Shown here: positions 44,704-57,230 of the stretch, piece after piece
How positions within the stretch are numbered: position 1 is the first letter of the stretch
Layout: every line of letters begins with the position of its first letter
DNA from: Clavaria fumosa
Lineage: Eukaryota > Basidiomycota > Agaricomycetes > Agaricales > Clavariaceae
DNA length: 64,000 bases
Reading direction: 5' to 3'
NCBI GenBank assembly: GCA_951802425.1
Contig: OX637802.1
Span: forward strand, 2,666,001 to 2,730,000
Translations under genes and position numbers: made by a program
The notes under the pieces: generated by a model
Database searches by the model: none
What the model was told of the DNA's origin: nothing
What the model saw: only the letters and a program-made list of their open reading frames with translations

Positions 44704-47700
44704 ATGGAGCCAGATACTTCAGACCCGACCTCCACCGCCTCGACCCGCGCCTTCCTCGTCGCACGGCTGAAGCGTGCTGCCTCTCTTCCCCGCATGCAGA
44801 ATGGCCGTCGGCCTCCCATGCATCCTGAAGGACCGACAGATAGCGAGCGTTTACAGACGGAGGAGCACCAACGGAAAGAGGAACAGGAAGGACCCAAAGA
44901 CGCCGAACTCAACGATCCTGAAGACGTTCGCGATGATAACAAGGACAGCGTCGGTAGCATCACTGCCGACAAAGTAGAATTGAAAGACGATGGACAGGGC
45001 ACTCCTCAACCCTCTCCAAAGGCAGATATCGTCTCCAAGGGCGACAGCACCCCACAGTCTGCGGACGATAAGTCCGAGCAGGCATCGGAAAGCACCACAA
45101 GGACGGTCACGCCCGATCTCCCCTCCTCTACTTCCAGGAAGCGTAGGTCGCGTTCACGCTCACGCTCCAGGAATTCTCGCGATCTCAGAGGCAAGGCACG
45201 CGGGACACCTACCCCGACCCTCGTCTCGCCCGCTCCGGGCGGCGGCGATTCCTCCGCTGAGGAGTCTTCCCAACCTCTCTCTTCCCCTGAAGTTCTCCCA
45301 CTTTTGTCTCCCGTGCCTTCTCATTTGCCTCAGCTGCAAACGTCCCGCCTCCTCCTCTCCCCCACTCCGGATCCATCCCTTTTCCATCCCGGAACCTCTC
45401 CGTCTACTCCGTTGTTACCCTCTTTAGAAGCCTTGCAGAAGGGCCTGTTCCGTTCAAACAGCGCTTCCGCTCGTCTTATGGCACTTCAAAAGCTCACCGG
45501 CAGCACAGACGTGTCTGAACAGTCTTTCTCTTCGCCGTCGCCCACTCCGCCTCCATTCGCCAGGCTGGGCAGGAACCACACCGTCTCGGGTGGAGAGCGC
45601 AACGCTGCTCGCCAGCTTATGCTCAAGCGCTTGGCAGAGAGAACCAGAGACACAGATGGAGATCTGACAAGCGGGGATGAGAAACCCTTTGCCATACTTC
45701 CCTTCTACCCTCCTACTCCTAGTCCTGTGCCACAGCCTGTCGTCTCTCTGGATGATCCATTGCCAGAGAAACACCCCGTTGCCGCTTCTGGCACTCCAAG
45801 TCCTACCCCAGAGGCACCTCAGGAAACCAGCCGCAGATCTACCATCTCGACCGTCAACTCGGATAACTCCGTAGAGTACAAACGGCTCAGGCGGCGTTCT
45901 GTCGTCATTGAAGAAGATGATATGCAGCCGCAAAGTCTGCCTGACCCGCCCCTTCGTCGTTCCTCTCAGGCAAACTCACCCCGCGACATGCGCGCTTCTG
46001 AGGCTGTCTCCTATGGTTCTTCCAGTGACTTCGCTTCCGCCATGGGCGTACCTCTTTTCCTTTCTGCAAGGCAGAGCACGCCTCCTAGGCAGGACACGTT
46101 TCCTACGAGTCCTTTCACCTCGCCTCTCAAGGAGAGATCGCCTGACGAAGAGGAAGAGAAGGTGCTCTATCATGCCGAATCTCGCTTCCTCGACGTTTTC
46201 AATCATCCCATCAGCTGGATAGCTGAGCCGGGTAAGTTGCTTGATGACAAACGTTATTTCCATCTAACTGAATGATGCATTCCTTCTAGTCCCTGAACGA
46301 ATGCCGCTCAACGAGGACACTGAGGAAGCAGCCGAGCGGCGCGCGTTCCCGGAAGCCTCTTCACGAGGCTTTGCATCTCAATACGAAGAGCCCTCACATG
46401 GCTCTTCTCGTGCCAACCTCGTGATTGAGACAGAGGTGTCGCCTGAGGTTACACATGTACCTCCCTCACCTGCCTCAGCGGTTGCGTTTTCCAGCACTGC
46501 CTCTCCTACCATCCGTGGTAGCAGTAGTGACGACCCGGGTGCCACTGCTACCGCTGCTGCAGGCGCGGTCGCCGCGGTCACCTCTCTTGTGGCATTCCCA
46601 ACCCGTCGCCAGTCAGCGGTTTCGCGCATAGCCAGCGACCGTTCCCCGCTAGCAACTGAATTTGGCGGGTTCACCGCAGACGGGGAAGACGTGCGGAGCA
46701 GCAACGTGGTCGAGTCGCCGACGAAACGGACTGCAGACAGCGGCGGCTCAACTACGAGCACATGGGAAAAGGTCAAAAGCACGTTTACTGGGGGGAGACG
46801 CTCGCGCACGAACAGTATTCTGACACGGGACAAGCGTGACCACACCGAATCGTCCGTCAGACGGGAGAGCGCCGCCAGCATCACGAGCAGCGCGAAAACG
46901 GATAAAGGGGACAGCAGCTACTTTGCAGCTCAACAGCAGCCACAGCAGCCACAGTCACCTCAGCAGCAGCAACAGCAACAGCAGCAGCGGGAGCAGTGCC
47001 ACACGCCCGTGATGCAGGCTCCCTCCGCATCCGCGTCTATGCTATCTCTTGCGCCTCACACTGCTCCACGTGGTGGGGTCTCGCCGGTACCGCCCGCTTC
47101 CTCTGTCGATCTCCTCAAGTATCACGACGCGAAGCTTTTTCCGTTCCCGGGGATGCGGATGCTGGAAGAGCAGCGGAACCGCTCGCGCGCGGCCCTCATG
47201 TCGCCCTCGGCCTCGTCGCCCGACATAATCTTGTCTCCGCAAGGACTCGACGTCGACCAGCATGCGAACATCTCGAGCTCATCGAATAACACAACCACTA
47301 CCGCCGGCGTTGGCACCACCTCCCGCCCTCTAGAGGGTGGCAGAGCCCGAAAGCTGTCGCACCAGGCATCTGACACGCGGCTCCTAGCCAAGTACAACTC
47401 GCCACCTTCGCTGTCTGCATTCCCATCAATGTCGTCTCATGCAGGAGATCAGCACACTGCGGCAGCCGCCCCTGCTATCGTCGCATCTTCCCCTGCGAGC
47501 GGGTCACCGCCGCCATCCTCTGGCATTCAGGGTACGCTCGCGAAGCTGCCGATGAACAGGGATGGCGTCAAAAAATGGCTCATTGCGAAGAAGTTGTTCT
47601 CGTCGCAAAATGCCCCGCCTGCCCATACGTCGCAGCCGTCTCCAGCCACGAACGCCGCCCGGAAGGCGTCGCTGTCTGACCTTCTCAAAGGCCGCAAGGA

Positions 47701-50089
47701 CGAACTCGTGACGGATTGGGAAGACGTGGCGAGCGACAAGCCTCGCGCCCCGCTGAATAGCGCTGTCCCTGTTACTTATGTGCAGAGTGTACAAGAACAA
47801 CTTTCGGTCCCTGAGGTCTTGGAAACACCTTTGATGGCTCCTCCTCAGGAGCAGAACCTGCCCGCTCGTGAGCACCCCGACAACGAAAAAACGCCCAAGG
47901 TCGAGGTGACACTTCATGCGCTCGAGTCAGACGAGGCCACACCAGAGATCTACTATGATCCTGACGCGCCCGGGGTGTTGTCCTCTCCCCCTGAACCTTC
48001 CTCTACCACCCCTGATCCCATGTCCTCCGCGGAGGGCTACTCTGCCAGGTCGACATCCGAGTCATCTTCCGCCACCTCCTCGCAATACTCAGCGCGGCAA
48101 TCGGCACAAGGTGCGGTCGTGCTTGAGCGACTGGACGAGATGCTCGGCCGCGGTTCGCGGAGCCCAATGTGGGCATCGGCTGTGGACGACCCCCCGCGAA
48201 AACTCAGTTTATCATCGCCTGTACTGCAGGTCGTGAATGCGAACACCGTCAAGGACCGTTTCTTGTTCTTATTCAGCGATATCTTGGTCATTGCAAAGCC
48301 GATCATGCATGAGCAGGACAACCTCCTTGATGCGTCTATGAAACCCAGCCCGCTAGATAGGAAGTTCATCGTCAAGAATGTCGTACTTTTGCGCAACCTC
48401 CGCTTCAGTGCCGATCGCGAGGATGACGCTGTGAAGTCGTTGAGCGGCGTGTGTGGGGCACGGAACCCTGTTGTCCGCAATTTTGTGCACCAGTTCGTGA
48501 AGGATCCAGACCTCGCTATCTCTACGCTACTTAACAGGAGAGGGAATCGGGACAACCCCGTTGCTCTGGGACAATTTTTGTTCCGGACTTGCGACCTTGA
48601 CAGGGCTCGGCTTGGGGACTACCTCTCTCGGCGCTCGTCGAAGCTTGTGCTCAAAGCGTACATTGACAGCTTTGGGTTTACCGGATTGAGAGTGGACAAG
48701 TGTCTCAGGGCTTTTCTCCATTCGATTTATATTCCGCTGCGGACGGGGGCGAATCAGCTCGAGTACCTTCTAGACGCGTTCGCCGTACGGTGGTACGAGG
48801 CCAACGCACGGATGGTAGCGTACGACAAGGATGTGGCGGTGCGTCTTGTGAGATCCATCGTTCATCTGAACGAGGTCATGCACGGTGGCATAGCGTCGGA
48901 GCCGGGTTCCTCGGGGTATCCCAGGCGCAACGTAACAAGCAGGCAATTTATGGATGCATTCAGGCGACATGAGACACGAGGTTTGGTGACTGACGATCTC
49001 CTGGACAACTTGTACAACTCAATTCGACGCGAGCCACTTTCGCAGGCACGCAATCCGTCCTCCAGTGGCCCGCCCGACATTCACATCGCCATTAAACGCG
49101 CATTGCCCCCTCGCTTGACGTACAAGATTCAATCGGAACCAATCATCTTGCGTATCCCCCAACCCGACCCGCGGTTCATGATCTACCTTTACGGTCAAGA
49201 TCTTGTGTTTGAACCGCCCACACTCAGCTTTGCCAAATCCTCTGAGGCGTCTTTCCGAGTGACAGGAATGTCCTTGGGTGCCAAGACGATGATTATGAGC
49301 CGGTCGGGCCCCAATGCTCTCGCGTACTCTGGCCTTCCGCAGAACAACACGGTGATCATCGAGCGCGCATTTATGCGTAACACGTTCCAGATTGCGTTCG
49401 CGAACCAACACGCGGTGAAACGGCGTTACATGTTCAGCGTGGACGACCCTTTGATTCGTCACCAATGGACAGTGTCGTTACGGCGCCAGATCGATAGCGC
49501 CAGATCAGCGGCAGCGGTCGCTGCCCTGGGATCGTTGGGCGCGGGGCAATCGAGGTTCCACCGCGCCGCTGAGAATACCGCGTTTAGAGTGCTGCAGGAT
49601 GTTTTGCTGGGGCCGCAACCTTCCACTGTGAACACGCTCTTTCCAAACGGTACCGGTGGCACCAACCGCGTCTCGTCCCCGTCGTTCCACAGTCCGAACA
49701 GCAGCCTATCACGCCTGGGCGCACGAGGGGTGGCGGCAGCGACCTCGACAGTAGACGGCGCGGTCCTCAAGGGAGTCGTCACGCGTTCCAAGTCGCGTAG
49801 CAAAGTGTATCACCGACACGGGCCTGGGAAGCTAGAGCGGGAGCTCAACCTCAGCGGAGACGACGAGAGTCGCGATTCGCGAGACCTGGACGATGATTTG
49901 GATGGAGACGGATTCCGCGGCGGTGGTAGCGGAGCAGCAGCAACTTATGATCGAGGCCGCGCGTCGGGCGCGCGGTACTGGTCTGGACGCGATTTGGAGA
50001 TGCAGTGTCAGCAAAACAGCTCGATTGCGCTAGTCTTGGCCTTCTTGCAGGTGGGCGCACCAGATCACCATGACCGCATCGGTGGTTAG
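44704..50089 (+). CDS. large Sec7-PH domain ARF guanine-nucleotide exchange factor
   Basis: Two exons (44704-46231 and 46290-50089; 58-nt intron GTAAGT..CTAG) encode 1775 residues. The first ~1150 residues are low-complexity, rich in Ser, Pro and Thr, with a polyglutamine run (about 46930-46990). Then VKDRFLFLFSDILVIAKPI (PH-like strands), a Sec7 domain with NRDNPVALGQFLFRTCDLDR, AYIDSFGFTGLRVDKCLRAF, LHSIYIPLRTGANQLEYLLD and AFAVRWYEANARM, and a C-terminal PH domain (MIYLYGQDLVFEPPTLSF .. LIRHQWTVSLRRQIDSA). This fits fungal Syt1/Sec74-like ARF-GEFs of Golgi/endosome traffic. The glutamic finger (PGEAQ) seems absent. ATG 44704 is in CCCCATGG context; ATG 44638 lies 22 codons upstream. The last ~40 codons may hide another intron. 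Confidence 0.88.
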
Positions 50090-50664
50090 TGAGTGCCTGA
50101 CCTATTATCCCCCTTTTTCCCCTACTTATGAATATTGGCATCTGATGAGGAGGTTGTATGATATTTGGAAGAATTCATCACAAAAATTGCATAGATTTCC
50201 CTGCATGTTTCAGATATCTTGACGGACCAATAGACTTGATTCGAAATTCATTTCCCCACCCCGCAATCACAGACACAAGGAACATTGAGCCCGTCTCACC
50301 CTTGCTCTCAATGTCCACCTGCTCACCGTGCTGCGGCGTGACGGGTTCTAATGAAATACTCGAAGCAACATGCTCTTCCTTCTGCATACAAGGGTCTGTA
50401 ACACTCGCAGGGAGAGCTGGGCGGAGATTTGTCTCTCATACCAAGTCTCTCATACCAAAAACCCAAGAGAGTGTGACTGGCAATATTACAGTAAGCCATG
50501 TGAGCACAACAGGGCCTCCTCATGAAGGTGTGAAGCTCTCCGAATTATATCGCACCGGGAGTTGACAGCTAACAGTCCAAACAACGCACGCAGACCGGCA
50601 AATACAGACGAGTTAGGAACGGCTTCAAGAAGAACCCTTGCATGCGCAAGAACCATCCAAGCAG
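50090..50664. other. intergenic region, no gene recognised
   Basis: Between convergent Sec7 and TIM14 genes. A short direct repeat (TCTCATACCAAGTCTCTCATACCAAAAACC) is at 50431-50461. Open frames are short and without domains. Confidence 0.45.
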
Positions 50665-51066
50665 TCATCTGGACATCCCCTCCAACTTTTCCAGGAGATC
50701 TTTCGCTTCGTTGACCTTACTAGCGAGATATGGCGAACCACCACGGTCAGGGTGATTCGATAGCATGATATGTCTGTGAGCGTCTTTGAGTTTCGTCCGC
50801 AACTGCGGGCCATCTCTGGAAAAATGGAAATAAAACGTTCAGTCCAAAGTTCAACAAGGGTCGCAGGAGAGAGAGAAATACTGTACGCACTTGAGGCCGA
50901 GGATTGCGATAGCTTCCTGGCTGTCCATCTTGGACTTGAAGCCGCCTCTCACCCATCTCTCCCCGCCCATCCTGCCTCCCAGCAGGCTGGTTCTCCGAAT
51001 CAGATGTCTCCCGACGACGGCGGTGGCTATTGCTCCAAGACCAAAGATGACTGGCGTCGCCATGCT
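50665..51066 (-). CDS. PAM18: mitochondrial import motor subunit TIM14/PAM18
   Basis: J-domain co-chaperone in the inner membrane; it stimulates mtHsp70 at the TIM23 channel. Two exons (50891-51066, 50665-50815) give 108 residues. A membrane segment ([20 protein letters not shown]) is followed by [28 protein letters not shown] and the J-domain core [34 protein letters not shown] with the essential HPD. It ends KLEGMSR. The length and order match yeast and human TIM14. Intron 50816-50890 (GTGCGT..CAG), phase 2. Confidence 0.95.
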
Positions 51067-51192
51067 GACATTAGGGTAGGGACAACTTCCGCGCCTGGTC
51101 AACTAGCACTGCCATTAACCTACAGCCAATTTACCATGGAATCTATCTGCAAATAGTAAAGCTCCTCAGGGTTCTTTACACTAGAGGGTAGG

Positions 51193-51208
51193 GCCGATCT
51201 CCGACGGC
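51193..51208 (-). terminator. Helitron 3'-terminal hairpin
   Basis: Stem GCCG/CGGC with an 8-nt loop, 8 nt before the CTAG end. Such hairpins act as rolling-circle transposition terminators, not transcription terminators. Confidence 0.6.
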
Positions 51209-51260
51209 AGGGACCAGGTTTCTCATAACTATCATTTTGAAAATGGGAATATATTACTGT

Positions 51261-54200
51261 CTACACTAAGTGTCTTGTTGTCGCTTCACTGAGAGATGCA
51301 AGTCTTTCATCTTCCAGTCGCAAATACTGGCATGGATGAGTTGTGAACAGACGGTTGTCAAAGTCCCGTAAAAGACGAATCGAGTCTCGACCTTTTGCTC
51401 GTGATAGAGCAACGTAGACATTGAATGGAGTCAGTTCACCTGTTGGTGGCTGGCCAATGTCAACTACGACAGGGACTATTGTTTGACCTTGAGACCGGTA
51501 GTCGGTTAGCGCATACGCTGCTGTCAGCGGGAACTGTCGTCGTGTCACCCTTTTTGAATTTCCTGCCGTGTCCGATATGTTGAATGTCTTCTTCATTGGT
51601 TGTAAGGGCCAAACGTTTTCAGGCAAGTTCGGTAAATGGCAGCGCGTACCATCCCTGGATTGGAGAAGAATGTACTTTGGTAGGCGGTGTAATGTCGCAA
51701 TGGAATCCGTTGGTTCCAAATGGGGTTCTTCATCATCTAAAATGATGTCGACGATTTCTGCGCGTGTGCCATTGGCGACGTCAAGGTCGGTAGCGACATT
51801 GTAGGTCACCATGACTTTCATGCCAATGAACACTTCAATGACGTTTGGTAGGGCTCGTATGTTAGCTGAATTTTTGTTTCGGGAACATGTGAGCATAAGG
51901 TATCTGTGTTTAACTTTTAGTCCATTGGTTAGTCAATAAGTCTTGGAGCGACGTGCCTTTCATGCAGAGTCAGAGCACGATTACCAATACTGTCATCAGC
52001 GGGACATCGATACAATTTTCTGTCAAGTCGTTGGCATTGACGTGCAGTCATCCAGGTGTTCCATTCATTTCGCACAGCATGCCGGGGAGTGACAAGAACG
52101 GCATTACACCATGGCTCTTTGGAAAAATCAGGTACATTACATGTTGGGCTTGACAGGACGAGGTCTCTCAAGGCTTGCAGATGGGAACTTCTACACGATC
52201 CGTAACGGATGTGATGGAGAATGTCGTGCCAAACGGTGTCAGTGACACGCACTTGCTGAGTGAGTCGAATCACCATTTGCATTTGTTCGTACAATTGACG
52301 GCCAGCGACTGAATCTGGAGAGTCATTTGCAGTAGATGGACGATACAACGGCGCAGATGACCGAGAGGCGACAGGCGGGAACTGATGGAAATCACCAAAC
52401 AGAATGACATTAACGCCTCCGAAAGCCGAATCGTTGTCTTCGTTCCGTTTAGCCTTTGTAATGACGCGCGAAATTTTGATCAGTAGCTCTTTCGAAATCA
52501 TAGACATTTCATCTAGGATTAAGTACCGTTTATCCTGCCAAAAGGTTTGGAGTTTCTTTTGAGTCACAGACGATTGACGTCCTCCGTGCACTGGAAGCAT
52601 GGCGACTGTATGTATAGTTTTACCACCAATGGTGCATGCAGCAATTCCAGTGTACGCTGCTTTTACCAGGATGTTCGCAACGCCGCGAGCTTTGAACTCT
52701 TCTGTCACAGTTTGAATCGTCTTTGATTTTCCGACACCTCCTTCGCCTGGTACAATCATCAGCAACTGAGGTACGTCCTCCATTTCCAGGGTTCGTCGCA
52801 AATGGGCAGCAATAACGTCGAAAACTTGTCGTTGTTCCGGTAAAAGTTGAGGTGGTGTCAACGGAGGTAAACTGTCCATTGGAAATCTATTGTCATCGGT
52901 CTGAGGCTGACAGTAAGACACTGTAGAGAGGTTTTCAACATCGGCACAATCACGCAGCTGCATGCCGTCATTCGTGTCAATTGGATAAACCTCTCGAGAC
53001 ATTAACGACTTCCAAGCATTGAGCACATCGTTATCGTTTGCGCTTCCGTAGCGGGCATGACCATGACTGGCAGTCCATGTGAGATGCACATCATCAAAAA
53101 TGCCACATTTTCGTGCAGTTTCGATGGCATGTATCGCGTTTCTTTTTTCTCGCCAAGGGATGCTAGATTCTGCGGCCACCCGAACGTCATCCTCTGTTAC
53201 CGTAATGTCCTGTTGAAATTCAAAGCATACTGTAATTTGTAATACATTACAACGTACCATATTGGAGTAAGTGATGTCGTTGTCTACGACCGAATCGTCT
53301 GTAGTCACTAGGGGAATTTCTTCCATCGGCATGTCTTGTGCATTCTTATTGCATTCAGCAAGGGAACGACTGTCGTAGTAATATTGGATTCCCGCAAGGA
53401 CATTGAGTATAAAAGGGTTTGGATCCCGAGTGAAGTCGTCGAAGGCTGCTTCCCAGGTAATATCGTCTGCTTTCAAGTCATGCAGACACCGCCAGGGTTT
53501 GAGAATAGCTAACATAGATGCGCAGTAGAAATCACGTTGGTTAGGCTCATTGCGATTGGGAAAAAACCGTCCAACTATGTTTGGTAGGACATTATGATTG
53601 TTGCTCCGTACCACACGGCATTTACGGTGATACGCAGGGTGATTGGTCTTGTACTCCACGTGACTACTTGCTGGCCGACCTTGGACGTTTCCGTTTTCAA
53701 CATCCTCGTTGTTGTCACCTTCTTGACAAAAGGTGTTGTCGCCGTGTCGTTTTCTGTCGTACGTGTCTACACAAAATGACAAGAAGGACATGTCCTCTAA
53801 CTCATCACCACGCAGGGAGTAGTCTTCTGTTTGAGAATTTGTGATGAGGTGCCCTGCAGTGTTCGATTGAATTGTGAGTGGTTCGAGATGATTCTAAGAT
53901 TGTGATAAGTTAGATCAATTTATTTAATAGATGGATGTTGGTCACATCATCGCTACAATCGTTGTCAATGTCTGTTGTCATCAATGAGAATTGGAAGACA
54001 AACCGTCCAGCTTGTAGTAGTGGAAAACGTTTCAGTAATAGGACCTCCAGCCCCCCCCAGTACACCGGTGCGTAGTTGTGTGAAGTCAAAGTGTCTCCCC
54101 AACCCATGATGTATGATATGACTTGTGGTGCCGATAGTTCCATTTCTCGACCCACGCTCTGAAAACACCGGAATAGCAGCAGGCGTGCTCTTTCTCGAAT

Positions 54201-57041
54201 GTCTTCTGTTACTCGAGATTGCAATTGGTGGTACATAATGGCATTACCAAGAAGAGCAGACAGATTGTAGTGCGAAACCTGTGCTTTCACGGAGTAACCA
54301 GTGAGGTACCAAGCAGCGCCTTTCGTTTCGTGGCCATTTGTGATCATCTTGATATCGTTATTGCATTTCAGTATCCTTGAAATGGCCGGACAGTAGGTGT
54401 TTATGTAAGGATGCGTTCGTTTAGCTTGCCATTTACCGTTTTGCTGTATGGCATCAATGTCGGACAAAGGCCATGGAGCTCGACGTTTACACCGATGTTG
54501 ACCGTAACAATTGGTGACTAGGCAAGTGTCTCGCCGACAGGTGTGTATTTGCTGTGAACGTACAACTTCCCTTTCAATTTGTGTTGATAATTCAGAGAAG
54601 CCAGATGCGTATGGATCCAAAGGTCTCGAGTAAGCCAAGTCACTCTGACGTTGTATGTTGTTAATTTCCACCGGTCCAAAGTTATCCAGGTGTGCGCGGA
54701 TGTTTGCCCTGATGTATTTCGTGATTTTTTCTCGGAATGCGTCGCTCTTGAGTAGGCCATGGATCTCATCTCCATTTGGTGCGTGTCGCAGCCAGACCAA
54801 AGCGTGTAAATGTAGTGACCCTCGTCCCTGCGCTTCAACTACTCCATAATACCCCGCAATCTCGCCCAGTAAAGCCATCGAAGATTGAATGCGATCTCTT
54901 GTCCTTTTAATTCCGAAAAGGGTCTCAAAAGTAGTCGTTATTATGAAACGGAAGAATGAAGCTGCAGCGAAAGGATCGCGGGCGACATTTATAGCTCGTT
55001 GGTTTGCATCGGGTCCTGCAGTGCGTATGAAATTATCCATATCTATTTTTTCTCCTGCGAATACTTGCATGACAGGGTCATGTAAATCAATTGGATTGAT
55101 TGTCAGCCATATTGAAGGTGGGTTCAAATACAGGCTGGTTCCCCAGATTTGTCCACGATATCGGGAGCGTGAGTAGTTTGAACCCATAATTTGACTGCTC
55201 GTTGCAAAAAACAGGCGTCTTAAGAGACGAACACGTTCATTGGAGATAGGACGACCGGCTGTTTCCTCGTCTTCAGCTTGTCGCAATTCTTGTACTGTCA
55301 AAGTAGAAAGTTCGTGAGCATGGTGTTCGAAGTCTGACCTCCGCATCTGTAGTTTTGTAGACAAGAACACTTGTCTTTTTTGTTGTATGCCAAAAGCCAC
55401 AAAGGGGAAAGAGTGGTGTGTCCGAAACCGTCTGTCGTGATATTGTAATGCTGAACGCACATGCTCAACAAACGAAACAGGCACTTCACGGTTGTCTTCT
55501 ATGCCACCAATGCCGTAGGGCCATAACGAAGGATAAGCAGCAGCAAGTGGATTATGTGAAACCGGAGTTCGACTAATAGCAGGGCCAAAGTCTGGTGCGA
55601 AATTGCGATGTCGTACGGCATAACCACCTTCACGATTGGGATTACATAGGTTTGTGAGTGCGCAGGCCATCAGTTCTGGCGCACGAATCTTGGTAAGATC
55701 AACATCTGTTAACCCACTAAACTGTAAAGGTATGATGTCTGCATCATTAGTTATAGTTTGTCTTTATGTACGAAATGTTTACCATCTTGTGCCAGTTCAT
55801 TTTCGTCGTCTTCAGAAGCCGGTGAGTCATAATGCTTTTTAAAATATGAACATTACATGCCATTAAATGTTTCATCAGGAATGTAACCATCCCGTTCTCG
55901 TTCCCCAATGTGGTCATCAGTGTTGCGTTGTATTAGAGCCAAAATAGTGTCCGGTATGTCATCGTCTGGTAAAGCTGTTACTCGGGCTTCATTGATATCG
56001 ATGTCGGAGTACAGAACATTGTTATGCTTTAGCCATAGAAGAGCTTCATAGACTCTCTTTCTCCGGACACGAAATGTGGAGAGTAACCAGTCTGGGCGTA
56101 ACGTTTTCGTTCCAAGAAACGTGATTGCCAGCACCGATGCCAAAATGCGTACGTCGTGAGGCATTACATTCCCGGCAAGCATATTAACGATAGCGTCCGT
56201 GTTGTGTTCATAGAGTGTAACGTTTCCTCGCAGACCCCTTTGTAAAGATTTCGGATTGACATGGACATCGCTGTCTCGCGGATACAGTTTAACGATAAAG
56301 GCACGTGGAAAGTGACGAGCAATCAGTAAATGTTCGGGAAGTGAAAGAGCAGCCAGTTCAGATGGCACTTTTCCAATCCAAAGGTTGTTGGCCAGAGCAA
56401 ACTTTGGTAATCTTGCCGTGCGTAACGCTCTGTAACAACATGAACAGATCCAGCCCATCCCGTCTCTGAAGATGTAGTCTCCTTCCAGCAACATGCCATT
56501 CCATAACCCTTGTGCAGGATGATAGATGCGAGGTCGGAGCAAGTACCGGATTCCTGGTATGTCGAGCACTGCATATTCTTTGGCATCGGTTCGTAGAACT
56601 TCATGAGCACAAACGACACAGGTTACAGATGCCAATGCACAGTTAGACGTCGCATCTCGAAATGCTGCAATGCACTGTTTCTGTTCATCCAGTGTTGGTA
56701 AATCCATGAATTTAGAGATGTCTTGATCTAACATCTTCGTCAGTTAAGGAACCTGATGCTACTGCGTCACACAAGCCTTGTATTTTGCGACGAGTTCGTC
56801 GCTCCTCTAAGTCACACAGCAAATGATGCTTCCTAGCATTTTCTCGACCTAAAATGATAACGTTTGTCTTTGCCTGGCTTGCAGTTCGAAGCCGCATCTT
56901 CACTTCATCGGAACAACTGTTTATTGCTGTCAATAAAGTGGACCACGAATATCTTTCACTTGTGGAAAAGTCATGAGGAAGTGCGGCAGTGAATACTTCT
57001 CGTTTCGTCAACGATCCAATGAAAGCTTCTGCAGACGACAT
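51261..57041 (-). CDS. Helitron Rep-helicase, interrupted by two frame breaks
   Basis: The polyprotein reads leftwards. N-terminal part 57041-56712; a DUF6570-like part 56734-55853 (CVVCAHEVLRTDAKEYAVLD, ICSCCYRALR). A Rep domain (55670-53910) has MGSNYSRSRYRGQIWGTSLY, PSIWLTINPIDLHDPV and GRGSLHLHALVW, the HUH-type metal motif. A PIF1-like helicase (53791-51261) has MIVPGEGGVGKSKTIQT (Walker A), RYLILDEMSMIS (Walker B), FGDFHQFPPV, AYALTDYRSQGQT and NVYVALSRAKGRDS. Probable introns: about 53889-53950, and two within 55700-55860 (one 44 nt with CTAATGA branch). One-base frame breaks remain near 51915 (after APRLID) and near 56733, so this copy may be recently inactivated. Confidence 0.9.
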
Positions 57042-57230
57042 GAAGGAAGTAGGAATGTGTTCCGACCCGCTGAAGTACGATCAGGCCAGTCGTACAATTG
57101 CAATGTCTGTGGCACTACCTGAAGTTTACTTTACATAGGATTGGCTTAGCGTCTGTGAATCAACAGACACAAAGAGACCTCGTTTCTTTAAAGACAGTGG
57201 AAAGGGGTTCAGTTCCATTGCGTCTGCACC
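57042..57230. promoter_or_regulatory. 189-bp divergent promoter between Helitron gene and passenger gene
   Basis: Start codons at 57039-57041 (minus) and 57231 (plus) face away from each other across 189 bp. This head-to-head arrangement suggests a shared promoter. No clear TATA box on either side. Confidence 0.5.

Larger units (their letters stand above)
51181..57041 (-). mobile_element. autonomous-type Helitron (5' end not located)
   Basis: Encodes Rep and PIF1-like helicase on the minus strand (51261-57041). The probable 3' terminus, read on the minus strand, is a short hairpin (GCCG..CGGC, 51193-51208) followed 8 nt later by CTAG at 51181-51184 and then T, as expected for Helitrons (CTRR, inserted between A and T). 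The 5' TC end lies to the right of 57041, possibly beyond the divergent gene, and could not be fixed. The left end lies only about 115 bp from the TIM14 start. Confidence 0.75.
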
